A stretch of DNA of 64,000 nucleotides. Source: Noviherbaspirillum galbum. GTDB lineage: Bacteria > Pseudomonadota > Gammaproteobacteria > Burkholderiales > Burkholderiaceae_D. Location: assembly GCF_010974945.1 (NCBI RefSeq), contig NZ_JAAIVB010000068.1:62001-126000 (forward strand), given 5' to 3'. A program made the position numbers and the translations under genes. Under the pieces are notes generated by a model. That model was not told where the DNA came from, did not search any database, and saw only the letters and a list, made by a program, of their open reading frames with translations. Of the stretch, positions 16,756 through 24,808 are shown piece after piece; position 1 is the first letter of the stretch, and each line of letters opens with the position of its first letter.

Positions 16756-18009
16756 ATGGCCGACTATTTCGATGCCCTTGAAACCCGCGACCCGCAGGTT
16801 CGCGAACGCGACCTCATGGCGCGACTGCCGCAACTCGTTGCCCGCGCCGCCGCCGCGCCGGGATGGGGACGCATCCTGGAAGGCGTGAACCCGGCAGACA
16901 TCACCTCGCGCTCGGCGCTCGCGCAGTTGCCGGTCACGCGAAAGTCCGACCTCAAGGACCTGCAGAAGGACGCCATGCCCTTCGGCGGACTGACGACCAC
17001 CGACCCGCGGGCGCTGCGCCGGTTGTTCATGTCGCCCGGCCCGATCTTCGATCCGGAAGGCAAGGACGCGGACTGGTGGCGCTTCGCCCGGCCCATGGCA
17101 GCGATCGGCTTGAAGGCGGGGCACATCGTGCAGAACTGCTTTTCCTATCATTTCACGCCGGCGGCCTTCATGGCCGAAGGCGGCGCGGCGCGCATCGGCT
17201 GCCCGGTGATCCCGGCCGGCATCGGCCAGACCGAGATGCAGGTGCAGGCGATGAACCTGCTGAGGCCAGACGCCTATGTCGGCACGCCGTCCTTCCTGAA
17301 GATCATCATCGAGAAGGCGCGCGAGATGAATGCCGACATTGGCAGCGTGCAGCGCGCGCTGGTGGGCGCCGAGGCGCTGCCGCCGTCGCTGCGCGCCTGG
17401 CTGAAGGACAACGGTGTGGCAACGGTGCTGCAGATGTACGGCTCGGCCGACATCGGCAACATCGCCTATGAAACGATGAGCAACGGCGAGGTGAATCCCG
17501 GCATGGTGATCGACGAGGAACTGATCGTCGAGATCGTGCGCCCGGGCACCGGCGATACGGTTGCAGACGGCGAGGTGGGCGAAGTCGTGGTGACCTCGTT
17601 CAACCCGGACTACCCGCTGGTGCGCTTCGGCACCGGCGACCTGTCCGCCGTGCTCGCGGGCGCATCGCCGTGCGGACGGACCAATGTCCGCATCAAGGGC
17701 TGGATGGGACGGGCGGACCAGACGTCGAAGGTGCGCGGCATGTTCGTGCATCCGGGGCAGGTGGCCGAGGTGGTCAAGCGCCATCCGGAGATCGCCAAGG
17801 CGCGTCTCGTCATCACCGGGGAGATGGCGAACGACGTCATGACCCTGCACTGCGAAACCGAAGGCGGCGCACTGCCCGACGCGACGGTGGCGGCGATCGT
17901 GGACACGATGCGCGACATCACCAAGCTGCGCGGCGGCGTTGCCTTGCAGCCGCGCGGCGCCTTGCCGAACGACGGCAAGGTGATCGAGGACGCGCGGACC
18001 TACGAGTAA
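16756..18009 (+). CDS. phenylacetate-CoA ligase-like AMP-dependent ligase (PaaK family)
   Basis: A 417-residue ANL-family enzyme of the short PaaK type. Seen are LPVTRKSDLKDLQ, VGAEALPPSLRAWL, YGSADIGNIAYE (adenylate site region), FGTGDLSAVL and, near the C-terminus, a PaaK-type small domain with GRADQTSKVRGMFVHPGQ. It should activate an aryl or related carboxylate to its CoA ester. The usual SSGTTG-like P-loop is not obvious: the corresponding stretch reads RLFMSPGPIFDPEG, common in this PaaK-like subgroup. It starts 47 bases after livF and is probably the last gene of the operon; a hairpin lies 20 bases past the stop. It may duplicate or complement the ligase at 9074. Confidence 0.85.
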   Translation: MADYFDALETRDPQVRERDLMARLPQLVARAAAAPGWGRILEGVNPADITSRSALAQLPVTRKSDLKDLQKDAMPFGGLTTTDPRALRRLFMSPGPIFDPEGKDADWWRFARPMAAIGLKAGHIVQNCFSYHFTPAAFMAEGGAARIGCPVIPAGIGQTEMQVQAMNLLRPDAYVGTPSFLKIIIEKAREMNADIGSVQRALVGAEALPPSLRAWLKDNGVATVLQMYGSADIGNIAYETMSNGEVNPGMVIDEELIVEIVRPGTGDTVADGEVGEVVVTSFNPDYPLVRFGTGDLSAVLAGASPCGRTNVRIKGWMGRADQTSKVRGMFVHPGQVAEVVKRHPEIAKARLVITGEMANDVMTLHCETEGGALPDATVAAIVDTMRDITKLRGGVALQPRGALPNDGKVIEDARTYE

Positions 18010-18030
18010 GCCGGCGTCCCTCCCGAACCT

Positions 18031-18051
18031 GGCAGGCCGCCCGGGCCTGCC
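18031..18051. terminator. hairpin between convergent genes
   Basis: GGCAGGCC (18031-18038) and GGCCTGCC (18044-18051) form a perfect 8-bp GC-rich stem with a 5-base loop. It lies between the PaaK-like gene and the convergent small gene (whose stop it touches), so it could terminate transcription from both sides. No T-run follows on the plus strand; on the minus strand it touches the coding end. Confidence 0.55.
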
Positions 18052-18338
18052 TACCAGTTCTTCTTTATCACCTTGTCGGGCGACTTGCCCGGCCGGTCGT
18101 TGACGACCTCGTCCACTCCGCCGGTTTCCCGCAGGTCGGTATCGACCATGCCGGCCTGCAGGTCCTTGTAGGCTTGCTTGATATCGTCGCGCGGCTGCTC
18201 CTCGGGAAGCTCGTCGCGTTCGTCGCGCTCGTGCGGCTCCAGCGGCGTGGGCGACGCGTTGTTGTGCTGCGAGGTCTTGATGTGGTGTTCCTTGTGGGCG
18301 GACTTCATGTGCCCGGTAGTCGATCTTGGGGTTTTCAT
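18051..18338 (-). CDS. small hydrophilic protein, unknown function
   Basis: A 95-residue, highly charged protein without signal peptide or membrane segment. The start at 18338 has GGAG nine bases upstream; longer in-frame starts cover the neighbouring gene's shadow. The sequence has a basic, His-rich N-terminal third and an acidic middle (ERDERDELPEEQPRDD), then DIKQAYKDLQAGMVDTDLRE and a basic end. Such short acidic proteins are common in Burkholderiales genomes without known function. It lies 85 bases downstream of the DUF1330 gene on the same strand. Confidence 0.6.
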   Translation of the reverse strand: MKTPRSTTGHMKSAHKEHHIKTSQHNNASPTPLEPHERDERDELPEEQPRDDIKQAYKDLQAGMVDTDLRETGGVDEVVNDRPGKSPDKVIKKNW

Positions 18339-18423
18339 TGCGGCTCCATGCTGTTCTTGCAATACCCGTTCGAACGCGGTGGCCGGCAAAGATTCCCCAA
18401 GGAAGAGCCTGGGATGATGCTGT

Positions 18424-18726
18424 TCAGACACCTTCGACGATGAACAGGCGGCCGGTGGAATTGGCCTGCCGGATCTTCCTGGCATGCTCGTACTCGACCG
18501 AGTCGTACCATTTCCGCGCCTGCTCCAGTGAGGGAAACTCGACGATGACCGTGCGCAATCCGGCATGATGGGAAGCGTCCTCGCCTTCGCGCTGTTCGCG
18601 GCTGCCGCCGCGGACGATGAACTGGCCGCCATGTTGCGCGACCGACTGGGTGGAAAGCGTGCGGTAGGGCTCGTATCCCGCGGCATCTGTCACCGCGATC
18701 TCGGCAACGACATAGGCTTTCTTCAT
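18424..18726 (-). CDS. DUF1330 domain protein
   Basis: A 100-residue protein of the DUF1330 family, a dimeric alpha+beta (ferredoxin-like) fold related to ABM/EthD proteins. Landmarks are KKAYVVAEIAVTDAAGYEPY at the start, GGQFIVRGG in the middle and VEFPSLEQARKWYDSVEY. The length is the family norm. GAGGAG precedes the ATG. The biochemical role of the family is not known. It is preceded on its strand by a 176-base gap facing the divergent hpt gene. Confidence 0.87.
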   Translation of the reverse strand: MKKAYVVAEIAVTDAAGYEPYRTLSTQSVAQHGGQFIVRGGSREQREGEDASHHAGLRTVIVEFPSLEQARKWYDSVEYEHARKIRQANSTGRLFIVEGV

Positions 18727-18902
18727 GACAGCGTCTCCTCGCTTGTTGAACCAGCAAGCATTGTAAGACGTCGCGGCCGTGCGCGCCGGGCCCGAACTGC
18801 GGTGCGCCGGCGGGTTCCAAGGAGGGCGAGGCAGGCACGCCGGGCAAGGTCCGATATGGTATCGTCTTGCCCGCGTTGAATAATTGCACCGAGGACTTGC
18901 GA

Positions 18903-19484
18903 ATGACTTACATCGATTCCGAATACCATCGCGACAAGGCTCGCAAGCTGCTTGCCGACGGCGAACTGATCTTTGACGCCAAGGCCGTGCAGGACGCGGT
19001 CGACCGGGTGGCGGACCAGCTCAACAAGCGGTTCAATGAAGACGACAGCGCGCCCTTCCCGCTGGTGCTCGGCGTGATGGGCGGCGCGGTGGTGTTCTGC
19101 GGCCAGCTGCTGACCCGGTTGAAGTTCCCCCTTGAATTCGACTACATGCACGTCACCCGCTATGGCAGCAAGGACCAGGGCGGCAAGATCGAGTGGAAGG
19201 TGATCCCGCGCTCGAACGTCGAGGGCCGCACGGTGGTGGTGCTCGACGACATCCTCGACGAAGGCGAGACGCTGGCGCACGTCAAGGAGCGCCTGCTCGA
19301 CATGGGCGCGGCGGAAGTGGTGCTGGCGGTCTTCGCCGACAAGGACATCGGCAAGGTCAAGCCGGTCAAGGCCGATTACGTCGGCCTGACCCTGCCGAAC
19401 AAGTTCGTCGTCGGCTACGGCATGGATGCCTACGGCTACTGGCGCAACCTGGCCGAGATCTGGGCGATCAAGACGGAATCCTGA
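18903..19484 (+). CDS. hpt: hypoxanthine-guanine phosphoribosyltransferase
   Basis: A 193-residue type I phosphoribosyltransferase that converts hypoxanthine or guanine plus PRPP to IMP or GMP in purine salvage. The PRPP loop is VVVLDDILDEGETL (residues 111-124) with the acidic pair D115/D116. GVMGGAVVF is the pyrophosphate loop region, and NKFVVGYGMDAYGYWRNL is the purine-binding C-terminal part. The start at 18903 follows GAGGACTTGCGA; an upstream in-frame ATG at 18867 is not supported. Convergent with the MFS gene, the stops being 8 bases apart. Confidence 0.9.
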   Translation: MTYIDSEYHRDKARKLLADGELIFDAKAVQDAVDRVADQLNKRFNEDDSAPFPLVLGVMGGAVVFCGQLLTRLKFPLEFDYMHVTRYGSKDQGGKIEWKVIPRSNVEGRTVVVLDDILDEGETLAHVKERLLDMGAAEVVLAVFADKDIGKVKPVKADYVGLTLPNKFVVGYGMDAYGYWRNLAEIWAIKTES

Positions 19485-19492
19485 ATCCCGGC

Positions 19493-20800
19493 TCAGCCGG
19501 CGGCGGCCTGCCCCGCCTCGCTCTCCACGCCGCTCCGCAGCAGCGTGCCGAAGCCTCCCGCCAGGGCGATGCCCAGCACGCCGAGCAGCGCGTAGGTCGG
19601 CCGCATGCCGACGTGGTCGGCCACCCAGCCGAAGCCGAATCCGCCGAGCGGCGCGGCGCTGAAGGCGACGAAGCGCGAGGTCGAGGTGATGCGCCCCAGC
19701 AGCGCGGGCGGCGCGGCAAGCTGGCGTATCGACACGAACAAGATGCTGTACGACGTGATCATCATGTCGAAGGCGAACACCGCCGGCGCGAACAGCACCA
19801 CCGTGTAGGAAGCGGCCGGCATCGCGGCAAAGACCAGCCAGATGGCAGCCAGCGCCAGCACCGAACCCACCATCAATCGCCGTTCGCCGACGCGGCGCGC
19901 CAGCCGCACCGTCAGCAGCGACGCCGCCAGCGCGCCCAGCCCGCCGAACATCATCGCCATTCCGAACCAGCCGGCGGACAAGCCGAGTGTGCGCGTGGCG
20001 AGCAGCACGTGCAGCGCGAGATGGCCATGGAAGAGAACATGGAACATCGCCGCCGACACCGTCAGCAGGCGCAGCATGGGGTCGGCCCACAACAGCCGCC
20101 AGCCGGCCAGGAAATCCGCCAGCATCGACGCCGCCCGGCCGTGCTCGCCAGCGCCGGCGCCGGGCTGGTCGGGGTTGGGCAGCAGCACCAGCATCGAGAT
20201 CGCGATGCACAGGCCGTCAATCGAGATCGCCCAGGCCGGGGTCAGCAGCGCCACCAGCCAGCCGGCGAGCCCGGGGCCGATCAGGCCGGCGATGGAATCG
20301 CAACCGAAGATCAGGCTGTTGGATTCGATGGCGCGTTCCGTTCCGGCGATGCGCGCCGCATACACCTGGCCGGCAGCGACGATGAGCGCCAGGCCCAGGC
20401 CAATCAGCAATTCCATGACGTACAGCCATTCCACCCGCAGCACGCCGAGCGCGTGCCCGGCCGGCACGCTCAGCAGCGCGGCGAACACCAGGGACTGCCC
20501 GCCCAGCAGCACCCGTTTCGGCGAAAAGCGGTCGGCCAGCACGCCGGCCAGCAGCGACGAGACGCCGAACGCGCCGGCATGGCACGCCACCATGATGCCG
20601 GATTCGAAGGGCCCGGCGTGCAGCTCGGTGATGGCGAGCAACGGCAAGGCAACGATGGAAATGCGGGCGCCGATCTCGGCGATGAAGAAATTGCACCAGA
20701 GGCGCCGGTACTGCGGCAGGCCGAGCAGGGAATGCCTGAGGCGCTGCACGAGCTGCTGCATGAACAGCCGCACGGGAGGCGGATTGAACGATTGAAGCAT
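19493..20800 (-). CDS. major facilitator superfamily transporter
   Basis: A 435-residue membrane protein with about eleven to twelve hydrophobic segments and the MFS layout of the MFS_3/enterobactin-exporter-like group: YRRLWCNFFIAEIGARISIVALPLLA in helix 1, AGVLADRFSPKRVLLGGQSL as the loop 2-3 motif, and a second-half loop RLARRVGERRLMVGSVLAL. The start at 20800 (MLQSFNPPPV) places a short cytoplasmic N-terminus before helix 1; the frame is open much further upstream without family features. Function: probably export of a small molecule. Likely monocistronic. Confidence 0.88.
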   Translation of the reverse strand: MLQSFNPPPVRLFMQQLVQRLRHSLLGLPQYRRLWCNFFIAEIGARISIVALPLLAITELHAGPFESGIMVACHAGAFGVSSLLAGVLADRFSPKRVLLGGQSLVFAALLSVPAGHALGVLRVEWLYVMELLIGLGLALIVAAGQVYAARIAGTERAIESNSLIFGCDSIAGLIGPGLAGWLVALLTPAWAISIDGLCIAISMLVLLPNPDQPGAGAGEHGRAASMLADFLAGWRLLWADPMLRLLTVSAAMFHVLFHGHLALHVLLATRTLGLSAGWFGMAMMFGGLGALAASLLTVRLARRVGERRLMVGSVLALAAIWLVFAAMPAASYTVVLFAPAVFAFDMMITSYSILFVSIRQLAAPPALLGRITSTSRFVAFSAAPLGGFGFGWVADHVGMRPTYALLGVLGIALAGGFGTLLRSGVESEAGQAAAG

Positions 20801-21151
20801 GACACACCATGTCAAGGCTGCGCAGCGGCTGTGATGGGCAGATGCGCCGGTTGGCTTCCGGTCGAAGCACACGGCCAGGCATTGCCTCATGCAATGCGCA
20901 ACCCGCCGGCGGATCGCGCCCGCGGAAATGGCCACTCGATGGACTGCGTGGACTGCGGATGAAACGGGGTACTGCCGGGGCGATGCCGTCGTGGCACGGG
21001 AATGATGTTCTTGTCGGCCCGTGCGGTGCATGCGATGAACGGGTCCATCGCGGTTAGAGGGAGATGGAAACTGTAGCGCGGGAAGGGAAGGCGGTCAAGG
21101 CGGGCAGTCATGGCGCTGCCCGCCCGCGTGTGTCACGCCTGCGTTACGGCA
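20801..21151. other. intergenic region without a supported gene
   Basis: These 351 bases lie between the 5' end of the MFS gene and the 3' end of the nitronate monooxygenase gene. Short open frames here lack ribosome sites and family features. A GCATTG/CAATGC hairpin is at 20879-20897, and a likely terminator is listed separately at 21100-21123. The MFS promoter should lie here, but no clear -35/-10 pair is seen. Confidence 0.45.
21100..21123 (-). terminator. hairpin downstream of the nitronate monooxygenase gene
   Basis: GCGGGCAG and CTGCCCGC form a perfect 8-bp stem with an 8-base loop, 28 bases beyond the stop of the minus-strand nitronate monooxygenase gene. There is no following T-run, so efficiency is uncertain. 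Confidence 0.45.
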
Positions 21152-22123
21152 TCAGAGCGCGAGGCGCTGGCGCGCGGCGTCGTATTCCGCCTTCAGGCGC
21201 TCGACGAGTTCGGCGACCGCCGGCACGTCGTGCATCAGGCCGACGCCCTGGCCGGCGCCCCAGATGTCGCGCCAGGCCTTGGCCTTGCTGCCGCCGCCGG
21301 AACCGAAGTTCATCTTCGTCTTGTCGGCCTGCGGCAGGTCGTCCGGGTCCAGCCCGGCGGACACGATGGACTTCCTCAGGTAGTTGCCATGCACGCCGGT
21401 GAACAGGTTGGTGTAGACGATGTCGGCGGCGCTGGATTCGACGATGGTGTCGCGATAGGCCTGGTCCACGTTCGATTCCTTGGTGGCCAGCCAGCGCGTG
21501 CCGATGTAGGCGAAATCCGCGCCCATGGCCTGGGCGGCGAGGATGGCGTCGCCGCTGGCGATCGAACCCGACAGGGCGATCGGTCCCTTGAAGAATTTAC
21601 GCACCTCGCCCACCAGCGCGAACGGCGACAGCGTGCCGGCATGGCCGCCGGCGCCGGCCGCCACCAGGATGAGGCCGTCCACGCCCGCTTCCAGCGCCTT
21701 CTGCGCGTGGCGCACGGAAATCACGTCGTGCAGCACGATGCCGCCATAGCTGTGGACCGCGTCCAGCATTTCCTTCGGCGGCGCGCGCAGGCTGGAAATG
21801 ATGATCGGCACCTGGTGCTTCACGCAAACCTCGACGTCATGCTCCAGCCTGTCGTTGGACTGGTGAACGATCTGGTTGACGGCAAAGGGCGCGACCTTCG
21901 CCTGCGGATTGGCTTCCTGGTAGGCCTTGAGTTCCTGCTGGATGTCGGTCAGCCAGACATCCAGCTGTTCCGCCGGGCGCGCGTTGAGCGCCGGAAAGGC
22001 GCCGACGATGCCGGCCTTGCATTGCGCCTTGACGAGCGCCGGGCCGCTGGCGATGAACATGGGCGAGCCGATCACCGGCAGGGACAGGTTCCGCAGCACG
22101 GGGGGCAGATGGGACTGGGTCAT
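21152..22123 (-). CDS. nitronate monooxygenase (NPD-type FMN enzyme)
   Basis: A 323-residue TIM-barrel flavoprotein of the nitronate monooxygenase / 2-nitropropane dioxygenase family. It has PVIGSPMFIASGP at the N-terminus, the flavin/active-site motif AAGAGGHAGTLS with the conserved His, and the phosphate-binding SGSIASGDAILAAQAMGADFAYIGTR region. These enzymes oxidise alkyl nitronates such as propionate 3-nitronate. The ATG at 22123 has AAGGAG at a good distance. It is divergent from the TetR gene with a palindrome-rich spacer, so control by that TetR is likely (inference). Confidence 0.9.
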   Translation of the reverse strand: MTQSHLPPVLRNLSLPVIGSPMFIASGPALVKAQCKAGIVGAFPALNARPAEQLDVWLTDIQQELKAYQEANPQAKVAPFAVNQIVHQSNDRLEHDVEVCVKHQVPIIISSLRAPPKEMLDAVHSYGGIVLHDVISVRHAQKALEAGVDGLILVAAGAGGHAGTLSPFALVGEVRKFFKGPIALSGSIASGDAILAAQAMGADFAYIGTRWLATKESNVDQAYRDTIVESSAADIVYTNLFTGVHGNYLRKSIVSAGLDPDDLPQADKTKMNFGSGGGSKAKAWRDIWGAGQGVGLMHDVPAVAELVERLKAEYDAARQRLAL

Positions 22124-22215
22124 GGGTTCTCCTTGAATCGACATGCATCGACAGCGGTTTGATGAAACGCCCTGTTGCGCGGATTCTTGCACCGGCGGCA
22201 TTGCGTTTTCGTGAA

Positions 22216-22262
22216 GGTCGTTTATGATGTTACCAGAAAAAACAGTGTTTTTTCAAACGACC
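22216..22262. promoter_or_regulatory. nested inverted repeats, candidate TetR operator
   Basis: In the spacer between the divergent nitronate monooxygenase and TetR genes, AAAAAACAGTGTTTTTT (22237-22253) is a perfect 17-bp palindrome. It sits inside a wider pair GGTCGTTT (22216-22223) / AAACGACC (22255-22262), also perfect. The right edge is 10 bases from the tetR-type start, a typical autorepression position. Binding by the adjacent regulator is inferred. Confidence 0.55.
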
Positions 22263-22272
22263 GTTCGCTTTC

Positions 22273-22926
22273 ATGACCAGACAAAAAACACCCGCGGCAC
22301 CCGTCGTGAATTTCCGCCAGGCCCAGGAAGACCTGCGGCAAACCTTGCGCCAGGGCATGCTCGACGCCGCCACCCGCCTGCTGACCGAGGAGGGTCCGTC
22401 GGCATTGACTGTGCGCCGCGTCGCCGACGCCGTCAACTGTTCCACCACCCTGCTCTATTCGCTGTTCGGCGGCAAGGACGGGCTTGCCAACGAGCTTTAC
22501 CTCGAAGGCTTCGCGCGCCTCAAGGCGGAGTTCGCCGCGGCAACGACGGGCGCCGTGGCAGGCACGAGCGGCCTCGAACCGCTGCGCCTGTATGCGCGGG
22601 TCTATCATCAGTATGCCCGCAACAATCCCAGCTACTACATGGTGATGTTCGGCGACGCCATCGCCGGCTTCGTGCCGCCGGTGGAATCGCGCAACACCGC
22701 CTGGGAATCGCTCGCCGTGCTGATCGACGCCTTCGGCGACTGCATGAAGGACGGCGCCTTGCCGCCGTCCAACCCGACGGCGGCGGCGCGCCTGCTGTGG
22801 GCGGCGATGCACGGCGCGGTGAGCCTCGAGCTCAAGGGCTACTACCTCAAGACCGAACGGGCCGACGAATTGTTCGACGCGGCGGTCAACGCGGTGCTGA
22901 AGTCGCTGCGCACGCCGGATGCATGA
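22273..22926 (+). CDS. TetR/AcrR family transcriptional regulator
   Basis: A 217-residue repressor-type protein. The N-terminal HTH spans about residues 25-70: LDAATRLLTEEGPSALTVRR, ADAVNCSTTLLYSLFGGKDGL, with the TetR YxxF-like (LYSLFGGK) motif. The C-terminal ligand domain (NPSYYMVMFGD, RLLWAAMHGAVSLEL) matches the TetR_C_33/WHG-type group. It is the first gene of an operon with an isomerase and a reductase of unsaturated acyl-CoA metabolism (31 bases to the next start), so its ligand may be an acyl-CoA. The candidate operator is just upstream. Confidence 0.9.
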   Translation: MTRQKTPAAPVVNFRQAQEDLRQTLRQGMLDAATRLLTEEGPSALTVRRVADAVNCSTTLLYSLFGGKDGLANELYLEGFARLKAEFAAATTGAVAGTSGLEPLRLYARVYHQYARNNPSYYMVMFGDAIAGFVPPVESRNTAWESLAVLIDAFGDCMKDGALPPSNPTAAARLLWAAMHGAVSLELKGYYLKTERADELFDAAVNAVLKSLRTPDA

Positions 22927-22957
22927 CACCACCAACGACACCACAGGAGACAGCCCA

Positions 22958-23815
22958 ATGCACTACCAATCCATCGACCTGGCGATCGAAGACAAGATCG
23001 CCCACCTGAAGCTGAACCGCCCCGCCAGCCTGAACACCATGCATCCGGTGCTGTGGCGAGAACTGACCCATGCGCTCGACATGCTGCAGAACGAAGCGCC
23101 TGCCCGCGCGCTGGTCATTTCCTCCACCGGCAAGCATTTCACCGCCGGCATGGCGCTCGACGTCTTCGGCCGCGAAGGCGGCGTGACGCTCGACGAGCGC
23201 AGCGCGGGCGGCCGCGCCAACATCGTGCCGCAGCTGCTCGACATGCAGCAGGCCTTCGGCAAGATCGAGGCGCTGCGCATGCCGGTCATCGCCGCCATCC
23301 AGGGCGGCTGCATCGGCGGCGGCGTGGACATGGTCAGCGCCTGCGACATCCGCCTGGCCACCAGCGACGCCTTTTTCTGCATCCAGGAAATCAACATCGG
23401 CATGACCGCCGACCTGGGCACGCTGCAGCGCCTGCCGAAGCTGATCCCGGAAGGCATCGTGCACGAACTCGCCTACACCGGCCGGCGCCTGCCGGCGCAG
23501 CGCGCGCTGGCGGTAGGCCTGGTGAACGAGGTATTCGACAGCCAGGAGGCGATGCTGGAGGCCGCGCTGCAGATGGCGCAGGAAATCGCCGAGAAGCCGC
23601 CGGTGGCGATCTGGGGCAGCAAGCAGGCGATCCACTATGCGCGCGACCATGCCACGCATGACGCCTTGCAGCAGATGGGCTGGCTGCAATCCGGCATCTG
23701 GCAGACCGGCAACCTGGTGGAGGCCTTCACCGCGAAGCAGCAGGGCCGCAAGCCGCAATTCGATGATCTGCCAGCACTGCATTCTTTCAAGGATGCGGAC
23801 TATCCACTGAAGTGA
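22958..23815 (+). CDS. crotonase-family enzyme, delta(3,5)-delta(2,4)-dienoyl-CoA isomerase-like
   Basis: A 285-residue crotonase-fold protein. The oxyanion region is KHFTAGMALDVFG and GGCIGGGVDMVSACDIR. Three acidic residues at D124, E144 and D152 have exactly the spacing of the catalytic D176/E196/D204 of rat ECH1, and the flank INIGMTADLGTLQRLPK closely matches that enzyme type. It should shift 3,5-dienoyl-CoA to 2,4-dienoyl-CoA in beta-oxidation of unsaturated fatty acids. The adjacent reductase (14 bases on) would then reduce the product. The start at 22958 follows CAGGAGACAGCCCA. General enoyl-CoA hydratase activity remains possible. Confidence 0.85.
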   Translation: MHYQSIDLAIEDKIAHLKLNRPASLNTMHPVLWRELTHALDMLQNEAPARALVISSTGKHFTAGMALDVFGREGGVTLDERSAGGRANIVPQLLDMQQAFGKIEALRMPVIAAIQGGCIGGGVDMVSACDIRLATSDAFFCIQEINIGMTADLGTLQRLPKLIPEGIVHELAYTGRRLPAQRALAVGLVNEVFDSQEAMLEAALQMAQEIAEKPPVAIWGSKQAIHYARDHATHDALQQMGWLQSGIWQTGNLVEAFTAKQQGRKPQFDDLPALHSFKDADYPLK

Positions 23816-23829
23816 ACGAGGAGACCGAC

Positions 23830-24732
23830 ATGTTTCAACCGAATCTGATGAAGGGCAAACGCATCCTGGTAACGGGCGGCGGCACCGGCCTGGGCCGCGC
23901 GATGGCGGAAAAGTATCTCGAACTCGGCGCGGACATCTACATCTGCGGCCGGCGCAAGCAGGTCTGCGACGAAACCGCGAAGGAACTGATGGCGGCGCAT
24001 GGCGGCAGCGTCAAGACCTTCGGCCTGGACATCCGCGATGCGGCCGCGGTCGACGACATGGTGGAGCAGATCTTCGCCGAAGGACCGCTCACCGGCCTCG
24101 TCAACAATGCCGCCGGCAACTTCATCTCTCCCACCTCTGCCCTTTCCTCGCGCGGCTTCGACGCGGTGGCGAACATCGTCATGCATGGCACCTTCTACGT
24201 GACGCATGCCGTCGGCAGGCGCTGGGTCGAGATGGCGATGAAGGGCCAGTGGAAGCCGGAGGATGGCTACCGCAGCGTGATTTCCATCATCGTCACCTGG
24301 GTGCTCAACGGCGGTCCCTTCGTGGTGCCGTCGGCGATGAGCAAGTCGGCCATCCATGCCATGACCTTGTCGCTGGCAACCGAGTGGGCGCAATACGGCG
24401 TGCGGCTGAACGCCATCGGACCGGGCGAGATTCCGACCGAGGGCATGAGCAAGCGCCTCAATCCCGGCGAGGAACCGGGTGCGCGTTCGGCCAAGACCAA
24501 CCCCATGGGGCGCGCCGGCAAGATGGCGGAACTGCAGAACCTCTCCACCTTCCTGATGGCCGACGGCTGCGACTGGCTGACCGGCCAGGCGATCATGATG
24601 GATGGCGGCAACCATCTCGCTACCGGCGGCAATTTCTACGAGCTGCGTTCCTGGTCGCAGGACCAGTGGAAGGAAGCGCGCGACCGCATCGAGGAACAGA
24701 ACAAGAAGGACCGCGCGCAGCGCACGAACTGA
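23830..24732 (+). CDS. SDR family oxidoreductase, NADPH 2,4-dienoyl-CoA reductase-like
   Basis: A 300-residue short-chain dehydrogenase. The cofactor motif TGGGTGLG is at residues 15-22 and NNAAGNFISPTSALS at 92 onward. The usual YxxxK is replaced by S168-A-M-S-K172 within VVPSAMSKSAIHAMT, the same arrangement as in mitochondrial DECR1, which also shares the EWAQYGVRLNAIGPG, GRAGKMAELQNLSTFL and C-terminal GGNFYELRSWSQDQW-type segments. It should reduce 2,4-dienoyl-CoA with NADPH. GAGGAG precedes the start. Third gene of the TetR operon; a strong hairpin follows. Confidence 0.87.
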   Translation: MFQPNLMKGKRILVTGGGTGLGRAMAEKYLELGADIYICGRRKQVCDETAKELMAAHGGSVKTFGLDIRDAAAVDDMVEQIFAEGPLTGLVNNAAGNFISPTSALSSRGFDAVANIVMHGTFYVTHAVGRRWVEMAMKGQWKPEDGYRSVISIIVTWVLNGGPFVVPSAMSKSAIHAMTLSLATEWAQYGVRLNAIGPGEIPTEGMSKRLNPGEEPGARSAKTNPMGRAGKMAELQNLSTFLMADGCDWLTGQAIMMDGGNHLATGGNFYELRSWSQDQWKEARDRIEEQNKKDRAQRTN

Positions 24733-24738
24733 CGGCAT

Positions 24739-24770
24739 TGCCTCGCTTGCCGGCGTGGACAAGCGAGGCA
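24739..24770. terminator. bidirectional hairpin between the dienoyl-CoA reductase and carbonic anhydrase genes
   Basis: TGCCTCGCTTG (24739-24749) and CAAGCGAGGCA (24760-24770) form a perfect 11-bp stem with a 10-base loop, between convergent genes. Downstream T content is modest (TTCTAACTCGTTTCTAGTTTTG begins about 15 bases later). Confidence 0.65.
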
Positions 24771-24808
24771 GTTCGCGCGCTCAGTTCTAACTCGTTTCTA
24801 GTTTTGTT

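Noticed and set aside
19193-20962. 589-codon plus-strand open frame over hpt and the MFS gene
   Set aside because: Composition is Gln/His/Arg/Gly-rich and spans two genes with clear family motifs in other frames.
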